From assembly GCF_042186555.1 (NCBI RefSeq), contig NC_133329.1, forward strand, positions 74,478,557-74,542,556: a stretch of DNA of 64,000 nucleotides, in the 5' to 3' direction. Within the stretch, counting starts at the first letter, position 1, and the number at the start of each line of letters is the position of its first letter. Below the pieces are notes generated by a model, which saw nothing but the letters and a program-made list of their open reading frames with translations, was not told where the DNA came from and searched no databases. This stretch comes from Aquarana catesbeiana. Lineage: Eukaryota > Chordata > Amphibia > Anura > Ranidae. Below are positions 32,040 to 43,900 of this stretch, piece after piece. Made by a program: the position numbers and the translations under genes.

Positions 32040-32953
32040 CACGAGGTTCTTTTTGAAGTATTGGGATGCCTGCCTTTAAACGCACAAGAACTGTAATGGC
32101 ATCCCAGTATTAGTATTGGATTCAAAACTCATTTGGCCCACCCTTTGCAGCTATAACAGCTTCAACTCTTCTTGTCCACAAGGTTTAGGAGTGTGTCTAT
32201 GGGAATGTTTGACCATTCTTCCAAGTGCATTTGTGAGGTCAGGCACTGATGTTGGACAAGAAGGCCTGACCTACAGTCTCCTCTCTAATTCATCCCCAAG
32301 GTGTTCTGTTGTGTTGAGGTCAGGACTCTGTGCAGGCCAGTCAAGTTCCTCCACCCCAAACTCCCTCATCCATGTCTTTATGGACCTTGCTTTGTGCACT
32401 GGTCCAAATGATTTGGTGGAGGGGGGATTAGGATGTGGGGTTGTTTTTCAGGGGTTGGCCTTGACCTCTTAGTTCCAGTTAAGGGAACTCTTAAGGCGTC
32501 AGCACAACAAGACATTTTGGACAATTTCATGCTCCCAACTTTGTGGGAACAGTTTGGGGAAAGCCGCTTCCTGTTCCAACATGACTGCACACCAGTACAC
32601 AAAGCAAGGTCCATAAAGACATGGATAAGCAAGTTTGGGGTGGAGAAACTTGACTGGCCTGCACAGAGTCCTGGCTTCAACCCGATAGAATACCCTTTGG
32701 CTGAATTAGAGTAGAGACTGCAAGCCAGGCCTTCTCATCCAACATCAGTGCCTGGCCTCACAAATGCACTTCTGGAAGGATGATTAAACATTCCCATAGA
32801 CACACTAAACCTTGTGGACAGCTTTCCCAGAAGCTGTTCTAGCTGCAAAGGGTGGGACAAATCAAATTTTAACCCTACGGACTAAAACTGGGCTGGCATT
32901 AAAGTTCATGTGTGTGTAAAGGCAGGCATCCCAATACTTTTGGCTAAATAGTG
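32040..32953 (+). mobile_element. Tc1/mariner element B, internally deleted
   Basis: The terminal parts AGTATTGGGATGCCTGCCTT (about 32057) and AAGGCAGGCATCCCAATACT (about 32919) are inverted. TA can be placed at both outer ends (32038-32039, 32954-32955). Further inverted sequence (CACAAGGTTTAGGAGTGTGT and its counterpart) extends about 200 bases in. A transposase remnant lies at 32433-32714. At about 900 bp the element is shorter than a complete one. Confidence 0.85.
32433..32714 (+). pseudogene. Tc1-family transposase remnant (C-terminal half)
   Basis: The 93-residue open piece contains FLFQHDCTPVHKARS (second catalytic D region) and AQSPGFNPIEYPL, the degenerate form of the SPDLNPIE box holding the third acidic residue. 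The N-terminal DNA-binding half is missing, and the frame ends at a stop at 32712. It differs from the transposase at 5464-6454, so it is a different Tc1 lineage. It is non-functional. Confidence 0.88.
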
Positions 32954-33044
32954 TATCTGGAAAAGACTTACAATGGTGGTGGAAGCCTCCTGCACATAAC
33001 TACTACATTTAGACATAGTTATAGGACCTGGGAGATGAGACAAC

Positions 33045-33137
33045 TTCTCTACATGAAGTAACATGGTTGGGCTTTGAACCCAGACCCTCAGAGATACTAA
33101 GCAGAAGTTCTAACCTCTAAGTCACGGAGCTGCCACG
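33045..33137 (-). repeat. tRNA-derived SINE-like sequence
   Basis: On the minus strand GTGACTTAGAGGTTAGAAC resembles an A box and GGGTTCAAAGCCC a B box, with the spacing of a tRNA (about 40 bases apart). It does not fold into a clean functional tRNA by eye. A SINE head or tRNA pseudogene is the likely reading. Confidence 0.55.
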
Positions 33138-33692
33138 TGTGAGACCCTCCTACACATAACTACACATAAATACACATAAAAACACATAAATACTGCATTT
33201 CTATGGACATACAGGTGATGGAATTACATTACTCAAGAGTTATTCTTCTTGATTTATTCTGTGATATTTGGTGTTTTTTTGTGGGTGAGAGTAGAATATT
33301 ACCCTCAAATTTTTGGGAATTACATTTTGATTTCTGATGTTGGTACACATATCACATTTTTTGGGCTCAAATTATGAACATTTGGAAATAATAAAAAGCA
33401 CAAAAAATTGTGATTTATTTTAAATTTGCATCAGCAATGGTATTGTTTGTGGATTGTAAAGACACCTGTGTGAGTTTGGGGTAAAGATGGTTGTGAGATG
33501 AAGAATAACAAGTGAAAGTGACAGAGAAAAATATATTTTACTAAAACATCAAAACATTCCACATTGTAGTATTCTTAAAATCAAAATATTTTAAGTAGAA
33601 GCAACAATGTTGCAAAGGAAAATTTATTTCACAGAAAGATACATTTCATCTCAACATTAAAATGTTTTTTTTTGTGAAAGTTAGAATTGTTC
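33138..33692. other. No recognisable feature
   Basis: AT-rich sequence with ACATAAATAC-type short repeats at 33155-33195. No gene or bounded repeat seen. Confidence 0.5.
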
Positions 33693-33700
33693 CATTAGAA

Positions 33701-34599
33701 CAGTGGTTCTCAACCATCTAGTGCCGTGACCCCTTGATAAAATTTCCCAAGTTGTGGAGACCCCTAAGCGTAAAATTATTTTCATAGCGTGGGTTATCAG
33801 CACCCAAGGCAAGACATGTAATTCGCGCCCCTAACCCACGGACATTTAGCGCTCCCTGAGTGCCTTCCACTCTGACAGTATTAAAACCCCTTATGGTACA
33901 TTTTAGGATGTACCACTCTTTCTCTTTGTTCTCCTTTCTTTCCCTTTTACCTCTCTCATCCTAATTTCTTGTTTTTTTCCCCCCATCCCTCTTTCTAGCC
34001 GTCTTTCTTGTTCTTTCTCTTGTTCTTTCTCTCCCTTTTTCTTTGTTCTGCCCCCTCTTTTCCTTTCCCTTCCGTGTATTCTCTATTTTTATTTCTTCTC
34101 TTACTCCTTGGAGGGGGTTGGGGGAATGGGATGAGTGGCAGTGCTGGCGAGGAGTTCTGATCAGCCAACTTAGGTGCTCTTGATCAAGGTCATCTGCTGG
34201 TCTGAGAACTATAGTGGGGACTTTTAATGGCAACTATAATCACAGGTAGTGTTACTCACTGTGTCTCCGGCTTCACTGTGTCTCCGACTTTGTGCTGTCT
34301 CGTAGCAGTGACACCTATGCCGAAATCAGGAGATAGGGTCTCCTTCAGCCCCTCCCACTTCACATTCCTCACCAGTCAGCTGACCTCTAGTCTCTGCCCC
34401 CAGCCATGCCGTGAACTGAATAGACGGCTGCAAAAAGGTTAAGTGGGTGGCCGCGGGCTCCAGGGACAGCCCTGCTGGGTGGCCGCAAAAAGGCTGGGAG
34501 AGCAGTGTGGGCTTCAGGAACAGCCAAGGATTTGGTGACCCCTGGCAAATCATCATTTGACCCCCGAGGGGGTCCCGACCCCCAGGTTGAGAACCACTG
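33701..34599 (-). mobile_element. Non-autonomous hAT element (899 bp), copy 2, inverted
   Basis: The ends are CAGTGGTTCTCAACC and GGTTGAGAACCACTG. A perfect 8-bp duplication CATTAGAA lies at 33693-33700 and 34600-34607. Read on the minus strand it matches the copy at 25902-26810, including TCCCCAC, CACCCAAG and the purine tract (here 33900-34090 as pyrimidines). Confidence 0.95.
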
Positions 34600-34607
34600 C
34601 ATTAGAA

Positions 34608-35169
34608 TCAATGACTGAAACTTCATTTGGACTAAAATAGAGCAGATTTTAACGTCCAAAAAATGTTCTCTAATTAGCTCTCATTTTGGTATTTACTATA
34701 GCTCCGGCTAAAAAAGACACAAGTTAAAATGAGAGTTATTTTCAGGTCTGAGCATGCTCAGTTGTGTTGGCACCTAGTTGTCCAAAATGGGGAATTTTTC
34801 ACTTCTCAGACTTTTAAAGATATTTCAGTGTAGAAATCCCTTTTTCACACAGTTTAAAAGCAGATTATCTTTAAATAATATAGCGCATATTTCAGTACCA
34901 TTTAGGCAATTATATCATGTTCTAAACATTATTTCCATGTGCAATTCTCCAGGTTTTAGCAGAATAAGGGTTTGGGCGCTATTTGGTTTCAGGGAACTAT
35001 AGTAAATTCGATTTTGGGAGTATTTTCTCACCAGCGCTATAGTGAAAATTGCCGTGAATTAGTGCTAATTCACGGCAATGTGTGCGAATTAGCGCCGCGG
35101 CGCTATAGTAAATGACCCCCTATGTATAGTCAAAACATTTTTTTTTGCATAGAGTTGGAAAGAATTAAA
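34608..35169. repeat. Non-coding stretch with a foldback
   Basis: Mostly unrecognised, with TATAGCTCCGGCT phrases. At 35034-35107 the sequence CGCTATAG ... CGGCGCTATAG encloses a perfect inner palindrome, TTGCCGTGAATTAG and its complement, around GTG. It looks like a small palindromic MITE remnant. Confidence 0.5.
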
Positions 35170-35480
35170 ACACCTGATTTTTTCTTTGATTTTTTTTTTT
35201 TTTTGCCATCTGGGTACTGTTTGGGAAATTTCTCTTCACTTCTTGTCAAAGAGATGCAATAGGAAGTTAGAGGAAATCTTCAAAAGTGAGCGGTATTTTC
35301 CTGTTGAATATTTGTTTCCAGAACAAGTGGCCCCATTGAAATATTTCCCCTTACCCTTTGCTCAGGTCCAATGCCAAAATTATGGATTTAGCTCAATTTT
35401 CTTTCTTGGTACAGTCATCACCAGTACAAATAGAGAGGTGAATCTCCCCAAAGGGGACACAGACAGCAATAAAAACTTGT
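35170..35480. repeat. Dispersed frog-type repeat (copy b)
   Basis: TTTTTGCCATCTGGGTACTG and AGAGATGCAATAGGAAGTTA resemble 38650-38750 (TTTTTGCTGTCTGTGT, AGAGATGCAATTGGG). No coding function; a 101-residue ORF here is not recognisable. Confidence 0.5.
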
Positions 35481-35581
35481 ATATCAAGTGATTTTTAGTA
35501 AAAAGCTCATGGAGCCAAATCACTTGACTAAAAATTCAGTAACTTTAATAGATATAAATTACCACTGTTTAAAACTATTAA

Positions 35582-35994
35582 AGTGGAATGCAAACCTAAC
35601 ACTAATTATTCTTTAAAATGCCACCCTCATCTATCCTGTCTACCCTGTAAAAAAAAACTGTATACTTACCTTTTTTTTGTCTGCTTCGGTCCAGTCTGGT
35701 GATTCGGCAGCTCCAGTTCCCATGTGTCAGAAAGCGCTAAACAGCAGCTGGGAATTCTGAGAGCAGTGACATCACCCATAGGTTCTCATAGCCCAACCAT
35801 TGTCAGTGCTCCCTCCTCTCCCCAGCATCAGCCACTTACTGACACAGAGCAGCCGGAGCTGCAGGATCACGTCACCTGAGTGGATTAAAGAAGGGTAAGT
35901 ATACAGATCTTTTTTACACAGGGTAGGCAGGATAGGTGGGAGGACTGCGATGGATCATTTTAGAGAATAGTTTAGTGTCAGGCTAAATTCCACT
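35582..35994. mobile_element. Non-autonomous DNA element with TTAA flanks (copy 3 of 4)
   Basis: The ends AGTGGAATGC and AATTCCACT are inverted. TTAA lies at 35578-35581 and 35995-35998. GTAAGTATACAG and its complement lie internally. Confidence 0.75.
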
Positions 35995-36186
35995 TTAACA
36001 CTAGAGGCAATACCACGATCTGTTACAAAGTACAGATACAACATCCTTCTACACAGCCTCCATACACATATCCTTATATTGTAAATAAAGCATGGAAAAT
36101 GTATATCAGAATGTAAAAGGAGATCACAAGTGGAGCCTTTCATTGTGGTTAGAATCCAACAATTAACCCCTTGGCACCGGCCACAT

Positions 36187-36243
36187 GCAAATATGCAACC
36201 TCTCAGCGCCTGGTGCTTGGCGCTGAGGGGCCGCATATTTGCA
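36187..36243. repeat. Short foldback (hairpin about 57 bp)
   Basis: GCAAATATGC and CCTCTCAGCGCC pair with GGCGCTGAGG and GCATATTTGC around an 8-base loop. It appears to be the collapsed core of a palindromic MITE. Confidence 0.8.
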
Positions 36244-36746
36244 AGAATTCAAATCCAACCTATGTGTGTGATTATAAAAGTTAACAAATACACATATATT
36301 ACAGTTTGGAGATTTGACTTATCAAAGAAGCAAAGTCCATGTCTTGTTGTTTAGACTGAGATTTTATTTAGTTCATGTAACAGTATCAGTGATTAAATCA
36401 TTAAAACATTAAGAACCTTGGATCTATTCCTGATTGCTCTGTTATACATTATTGTAGATTACAGGATTAATTTGACTATCTAGAGCTCGGGAGCCCAACA
36501 GAAGGCCCGCTGCGCCCTAAAACTCAATTCAGATCTGGAACAGCATGCTGAGCGCCATCCACTGACCAGATGCAGACCACCCCTCCTCCATATTGAAGTT
36601 AAAAAAGAAATGTTAAAAAAAAAATCCTGTTTTTTGTGAATTTAAAACAAACGTATCCCCATTAATTCACAGGCTCCAAATTATAAGTTGAGAGATTTGA
36701 ATAAGATTTGCATTAATTGAATATGTGTAAAAATAAAATTGCATAA
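36244..36746. other. No recognisable feature
   Basis: About 500 bases of AT-rich sequence without a convincing frame or bounded repeat. Confidence 0.5.
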
Positions 36747-37139
36747 GGGCACTTTCACACTGGGGCGGGGCATCAGCAGTAAAGCGCCGCTAGTTTTAGC
36801 GGCGCTTTACCGTCGCTTTAGCGGCACTTTTTGGGCGCTTTTAACCCCCGCTAGCAGCCGAATAAAGGGTTAAAAGCATCTGCAAAGTGCTGCTGCCGAG
36901 TCGCTTTGTCGACGCTGCCCATTGATTTCAATGGGCAGGGGCGCTTTAAGAGTGATGTATACACCGCTCCTAAAGCGCCTCAAAGATGCTGCTTGCAGGA
37001 CTTTTTTTAACGTCTCGCAAACGCACTGCTCCAGTGTGAAAGCCCTCAGGCTTTCACAATGGAGTGACAGGAGAGGCGCTTTACAGGTGCTATTTTTAAG
37101 GCTATAGCGCCTGTAAAGCGCCTCAGTGTGAAAGTAGCC
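36747..37139. mobile_element. TAA-flanked MITE with ends GGGCACTTTCACACTG
   Basis: The ends GGGCACTTTCACACTGGGGC and CAGTGTGAAAGTAGCC are inverted. TAA lies on both sides (36744-36746 and 37140-37142). The interior is full of AGCGCC/GGCGCT repeats. TAA duplication is compatible with PIF/Harbinger mobilisation, but the ends are unlike the other Harbinger copies here. Confidence 0.75.
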
Positions 37140-37417
37140 TAAGTGAGTTAATGTCATTCAGAACTTTAACAATCCCAAACCTGTGAAAACATCAGAGTAT
37201 TAAAGGGAATCTGTGCTTTGCCCACGCAGGCCAAATCAACAGATATTCTTTTATTCTCCTCCTCTCCAGTCAAATATACTCCCTGCCGCTCTGTCCATTC
37301 AAGGAGAGTGAAAGAAAATTCCTATGTATGCTATGAGTCAATGCAGTTGTAGCTTACAAAGTGCTAATTGACCCGGTGCTGTGTAAAGGTGGAGGGTGAG
37401 TCACCATAAGTACTTCA

Positions 37418-37895
37418 AGCGGAGTTCCACCCAAAAGTGGAACTTCCACTCATCAGATTCCTCCCCCCCTCCGGTGACACAGTTGGCACCTTTCAGGGGG
37501 GAGGGGGGTACAGATACCTGTATATTACAGGTATCTGTACCCACTTCCGGCATAGATAGCTGCAGAATCTGCGGTTATTTACTCCACTTCCTGCGCCCTC
37601 CCCGCTGCCTGCTGGGAAACACACGGGTCCCAGAGGCAGCAGGGACCATCCGTATTGCGCTGCGCGACTTGCGCATGCGCAGTAGGGAACCGGGAAGTGA
37701 AGCCGTACGGCTTCACTTCCTGATTCCCTTACCGAAGATGGAGGCGGCAGCACCCGAGGACGGAGAGACGGTTCGGCCTCGGGTGCCGACATCACGGGCG
37801 CCTTGGACAGGTAAGTGTCCATGTTTTAAAAGTCAGCAGCTGCAGTATTTGTAGCTGCTGACTTTTAAAAAAAAAAATTTGGGCGGCGCTCCGCT
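37418..37895. mobile_element. Non-autonomous DNA element flanked by TTCA (copy 4 of 4)
   Basis: The ends AGCGGAGTTCCACCC and GGCGGCGCTCCGCT match copy 1 in style. The hairpin GTCAGCAGCTGCAGTATTTG is shared with copy 2. The flanks read TTCA on both sides (37414-37417 and 37896-37899), a 4-bp duplication that is not TTAA. Confidence 0.8.
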
Positions 37896-38046
37896 TTCAG
37901 TATATACTGAGTATTTCAGTTGTAACTGAATGGAGAGCAGGGGAGAGAAGAAAGGGAAAGTATGCACTGGGGAGGTTGAAAGTTCAGCTTTTTCCCCCAA
38001 ACATGTGGCACCACTTATTACCCCTCTGACATATCTTCCAGTTTTC

Positions 38047-38561
38047 TTACAAGATTGAACATTTTTCTTTCTCTTTTCTCAAATTTTCTTCCAAGTCTCT
38101 CACTTTAGCCTTTTCTTCCAAGTCTCTCACTTTAGCCTTTTCTTCCAAGTCTCTCACTTTAGCCTTTTGTTCCAAGTCTCTCACTTTAGCCTTTTCTTCC
38201 AAGTCTCTCACTTTAGACTGTGACTCTTCCAGTTCTATCTTTAGCATCCTCACCTGTCTATCATTCTCTTCTTTCTCATCCTTGATTTGCTCAGCTACAT
38301 TCTTAGCAAATATGTCAGACTGGTTCCCCCCCCCCCTTTGCTGGATGGCATGTTCTGTCTCATTCATACAAACTTCCAGGAAGCGGAGGAATTGATCATC
38401 AGCCTCTCGGCTCCTCGTTGGGCTGTTTTCGGTGTAATTCTTCAGACAAATTTTGTTAGTGCACCCCATCTCTCCAAATTTTTCTGTGATTGGTTCAACA
38501 TTTCCAGATCTGGTGTTTGGGGGGTCTACATTGGTGATCACAATGATAGGTGTGATTCCTG
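38047..38561 (-). CDS. Last exon of a putative GTPase-like protein with coiled-coil repeat tail
   Basis: This is the only host-like coding stretch. The open frame on the minus strand is preceded by a plausible splice acceptor (TTGTCTTGATAAACAG, ending near 38562). It begins GITPIIVITNVDPP, where ITNVD resembles the (N/T)KxD G4 guanine-specificity motif. It continues CTNKICLKNYTEN and FLRFLEVCMNETE, then about 85 residues of charged coiled coil with five copies of KVRDLEEKA-type 8-residue units, ending KEKCSIL. The order suggests an interferon-inducible GTPase such as IFI44-like or GIMAP-like proteins. Upstream exons (P-loop) are not in the window on the minus strand, so they may lie beyond the right edge or be lost. 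It may instead be a stranded exon or pseudogene. Confidence 0.45.
38085..38218. repeat. 24-bp coding repeat in the GTPase-like exon
   Basis: The 24-base unit CCAAGTCTCTCACTTTAGCC plus TTTT/CTT is present five times in a row, keeping the reading frame and adding one 8-residue coiled-coil unit per copy. Confidence 0.9.
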
Positions 38562-38624
38562 TTTATCAAGACAAAATGACAAAGCATTAAAGCCTGTGTG
38601 CAGCCAAAACTTTCTTTTTGGGTT

Positions 38625-38815
38625 AGAGAAGAGTTGAAACCCCTGTGAGTTTATTTTTTTTGCTGTCTGTGTTCCATTGAGGAGATTTTCTTAACTTTTT
38701 GCTCCAGAGATGCAATTGGGTATAAGAAATTCCTACGAATGAGGAGAATTTCCCTCTTACTTGTCACCAGAACAGGTGTCTCTTTTGCAGGGGAATACCT
38801 ACGGATCATGGGGCC
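38625..38815. repeat. Dispersed frog-type repeat (copy c)
   Basis: TTTTTTTTGCTGTCTGTGTT and CCAGAGATGCAATTGGGTAT are shared in style with 35170-35300. Non-coding. Confidence 0.5.
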
Positions 38816-40976
38816 TTTTAAATCTGTTTATTAATGTAATAAACACAAACCAAAATAACAATTAGACAAACAAGACAAGACCAGTACATATCTCGATGGT
38901 GAAACCCTCGTGGGTAAACATCACATTGAGCAAGGAACAAGATACAAGTAACAAGGGTTACACCATGTATTTTGAGGGTGCTTCTATCTATACTATCAGA
39001 CATTATTACATGAAAAACAACAAAGTAAAAAAAAAACATATAAGAGATGTCAGAGAAACTAACCAGACTTAATAAGTAGGATGTCTTTGCAACATGTCCG
39101 AGGCGGTCTAGGGCTCTGCTAAACATTTACGCCATACCTTGTCATATTTTTTAGGGCAACTTCTATTTGTGTGTCTTTGTTTAGAGGTAGGTTGTTCACA
39201 AGCTGTTTCCAAAAGGAGAGGTATGGGTGAGAGGGCTATTTCCACTGCATTGTAATGGTCTTCCTGGCATAAAACAGGAGCAGACTAACCAGAGTTTGCT
39301 CCGTTACGGTTGGAACTAGATTTTCAACAAGGCCTAACAAGCAAACACCCATGGAGGGTTGTATTGAGATAGATGTAACTAGGTTAATCAAGCACCCAAT
39401 ATCAAACAAAACACCAGGACAGGACCAAAGTATGTGGGAGAAATCTCCTGGAGAGTTACCGCACCTCCAACACTCCGACGAACTGGATGGGTTCATCTTG
39501 TGGAGTCTGTAGGGGGTGAAGTAGGCTCTGTGTCATAGGCGTGCCCACGGGGTGTGCCGGGGGTGCCCAGGCACACCCTAATCATTCAGTCCTGTCTGTG
39601 TCTTAACAAGTTTTGTCAGTGCTAAATGCCTGCAACATCTGTCCTATCCCTGTGTAACTCAGTCACCACCACTGCGGCCAGTAAAAACAGCTGTGCTGCG
39701 AGTGGGAGGTGATTGAGCAGGGAACTAGGACCTCAGCTGCGGAGTAAGCCAGCCGCATTTTCCGATGCAGCTTCTATAGTTCTGGCTGCAGGTCCTCACA
39801 GTAGCCGCCCCCCCCCCCCCCCTCCAGCTTCTCTCTCCCTGGAAGCAGCGGACTAGCAGAGCGTGAGAGCGGCAGACGAGTGGCTGCAGTCTGCTCTATC
39901 CAGGTAGTGATTGCATTTAGAAGCTTCCAATCTCGTTTTTTCTACCTACCCCAAGTCTTATGTATGTTCAATCTGTGCCCTCATTCACTTAGATCCTCCC
40001 CCCATCTCCAGTGCTGTCTGCCCAGAGAACATGGAGGTGGGGCACTGCTAGTGCCAGGTGCTGCTGACACTGTGCAGGGAAGGGGGTGAGCTGAGCTCAT
40101 GTTCTAAGAAAAGTCAATTTGGAGAGGTAAGCTGCAGTTTCACATCAGAACTATTCAGGAGGATTTGTTTGCAGTTTGATGAGGAAGATTAAGCTAATAG
40201 GAGGATCGGAAGAACAGAGTGTGTGTATGGGGGAGTCGGCTGAGTCTTCAGCCTTGCTCACAGCTAACAGATATCTTAGATGCTGCACTTATCACTATAT
40301 AAACAACCCCCACACCCTGTGTGTGTCCAGATAATCTGAAGAAACTTTATAACCATTCAATTTAACCCTGTGTTCTTCAAACTCTGTACAACATGTAAAT
40401 TCCCCACATAAACTAAACACTCTCTATACAATTTAACTGTCCTCAATAATCAGAGCAGAGCACAGTGTTCACATGTACATGGTAGTGCAATTGTATGAAC
40501 ACTGATTATTTAGAGAATAATGATTTTTTCTATTGAGAATTGTTATTTTGCATCTACTCAGTTAGGCTTTTTTTAAAGCACTCACAGGCATTGTTTTCAT
40601 GAATTACATGTAGGGCAGCCCATTAATTTCAATGGGCTGCCCTACGCACAAGTATCATGGAAAAGAAGTCCTGAATCTTTTCCAAAAGTGTGCGGCACCC
40701 TGTAGTTTGGTCCACATGTTTGCAGATGCATGGAGGTGCCAATAACAAACAATGGCACTGCTGCATATCTGGATAAGGGCAGCACATTTCTTTGCATGTT
40801 TGGAAAGCATGCAATTTTGTATGCGTTACCCACACGCATAGATGTGAACTTAGCCTTAGAGTGTTTCGTTTTTTTACTGTGAATTTACACTTTGGATTTT
40901 ACAGAGTTTGGATCAATACAGGGTTAAATTGAATGGTTATACATTAACTTTGCATGATCTGGAAACCACATACACA

Positions 40977-43900
40977 GAGTGCTTTCACTCTCATACCTCC
41001 CGCACTCCTCTCCTGTACATAGTGCCCACTGTCATACCTCCCACACTCCTCTCCTGTACATACTGCTCACTCTCATACCTCCCACACTCCTTGTACATAC
41101 TGCTCACTCTCATACCTCCCACACTCCTCTCCTGTACATACTGCTCACTCTCATACCTCCCACACTCCTCTCCTGTACATACTGCTCACTCTCATACCTC
41201 TCACACTCCTTTCCTGTACAGACTGCTCACTCTCATACCTCCCACACTCCTCTCCTGTACATACTGCTCACTCTCATACTTCCCACACTCCTCTCCTATA
41301 CATACTGCTCACTCTGATACCTCCCACACTCCTCTCCTGTACATACTGCTCACTCTCATACCTCCCACACTCCTTTCCTGTACAGACTGCTCACTCTCAT
41401 ACCTCCCACACTCCTCTCCTGTACATACTGCTCACTCTCATACCTCCCACACTCCTCTCCTGTACATACTGCTCACTCTCATACTTCCCACACTTCTCTC
41501 CTATACATACTGCTCACTCTCATACCTCCCACACTCCTCTCCTGTACATACTGCTCACTCTCATACCTCCCACACTCCTCTCCTGTACATACTGCTCACT
41601 CTCATACCTCCCACACTCCTCTCCTGTGCAAAGTGCCCACTGTCATACCCCGCACACTCCTCTCCTGTACATAGTGCCCATTGTCATATCCTCCACACTC
41701 CTCTCCTGTACATACTGCTCACTCTCATACCTCCCACACTCCTCTCCTGTACATAGTGCCCATTGTCATATCCTCCACACTCCTCTCCTGTACATACTGC
41801 TCACTCTCATACCCCCACACTCCTCTCCTGTACATACTGCTCACTCTCATACCCCCCACACTCCTCTCCTGTACAAAGTGCCCACTGTCATACCCCCACA
41901 CTCCTCTCCTGTACACAGTGCCCATTGTCATACCTCCCACACTCCTCTCCTGTACATACTGCTCACTCCCATACCTTCCACACTCCTCTCCTGTACATAC
42001 TGCTCACTCTCATACCTCCCACACTCCTCTCCTGTACATACTGCTCACTCCCATACCTCCCACATTCCTCTCCTGTACATACTGCTCACTCTCATACCTC
42101 CCACACTCCTCTCCTGTACATACTGCTCACTCTCATATCCCCCACACTCCTCTTCTGTACATAGTGCCCACTGTCATACCCCCCACACTCCTCTCCTGTA
42201 CATAGTGCCCATTGTCATACTTCCCACACTCCTCTCCTGTACATACTGCTCACTCTCATACCTCCCACACTCCTCTCCTGTACATAGTGCCCATTGTCAT
42301 ATCCTCCACACTCCTCTCCTGTACATACTGCTCACTCTCATACCCCCACACTAATCTCCTGTACATACTGCTCACTCTCATACCCCCCACACTCCTCTCC
42401 TGTACATAGTGCCCACTGTCATACCCCCCACACTCCTCTCCTGTACACAGTGCCCATTGTCATACCTCCCACACTCCTCTCCTGTACATACTGCTCACTC
42501 CCATACCTTCCACACTCCTCTCCTGTACATACTGCTCACTCTCATACCTCCCACACTCCTCTCCTGTACATACTGCTCACTCTCATATCCCCCACACTCC
42601 TCTTCTGTACATAGTGCCCACTGTCATACCCCCCACACTCCTCTCCTGTACATAGTGCCCATTGTCATACTTCCCACACTCCTCTCCTGTACATACTGCT
42701 CACTCTCATACCTCCCACACTCCTCTCCTGTACATACTGCTCACTCTCATATCCCCCACACTCCTCTTCTGTACATAGTGCCCACTGTCATACCCCCCAC
42801 ACTCCTCTCCTGTACATAATGCCCATTGTCATACTTCCCACACTCCTCTCCTGTACATACTGCTCACTCTCATACCTCCCACACTCCTCTCCTGTACATA
42901 GTGCCCATTGTCATACTTCCCACACTCCTCTCCTGTACATAGTGCTCACTCTCATACCCCCCACACTCCTCCCCTGTACATACTGCTCACTCTCATACCC
43001 CCCACACTCCTCTCCTGTACATAGTGCCCATTGTCATACTTCCCACACTCCTCTCCTGTACATACTGCTTACTCTCATACCCCCACACTCCTCTCCTGTA
43101 CATACTGCTCACTCTCATACCCCCACACTCCTCTCCTGTACATAGTGCCCACTGTCATACCCCCCACACTCCTCTCCTGTACACAGTGCCCATTGTCATA
43201 CCTCCCACACTCCTCTCCTGTACATACTGCTCACTCCCATACCTTCCACACTCCTCTCCTGTACATACTGCTCACTCTCATACCTCCCACACTCCTCTCC
43301 TGTACATACTGCTCACTCTCATATCCCCCACACTCCTCTTCTGTACATAGTGCCCACTGTCATACCCCCCACACTCCTCTCCTGTACATAGTGCCCATTT
43401 TCATACTTCCCACACTCCTCTCCTGTACATAGTGCCCATTGTCATACCTCCCACACTCCTCTCCTGTACATACTGCTCACTCTCATACCTCCCACACTCC
43501 TCTCCTGTACATACTGCTCACTCTCATACCCCCCACACTCCTCCCCTGTACATACTGCTCACTCTCATACCCCCCACACTCCTCTCCTGTACATAGTGCC
43601 CATTGTCATACCCCCCCCCCACTCCTCTCCTGTACATAGTGCCCATTGTCACACCTCCCACACTCATCTCCTGTACATACTGCTCACTCTCATACCTCCC
43701 ACACTCCTCTCCTGTACATACTGCTCACTCTCATACCCCCCACACTCCTCTCCTGTACATACCGCTCACTCTCATACCCCCCACACTCCTCTCCTGTACA
43801 TACTGCTCACTCTCATACCCTCCACACTCCTCTCCTGTACATACTGCTCACTCTCATACCCTCCACACTCCTCTCCTGTACATAGTGCCCATTGTCATAC

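Noticed and set aside
33045..33137. Functional tRNA gene
   Set aside because: A- and B-box-like sequences are present, but the acceptor and anticodon stems do not pair cleanly. A SINE or tRNA pseudogene is more likely.
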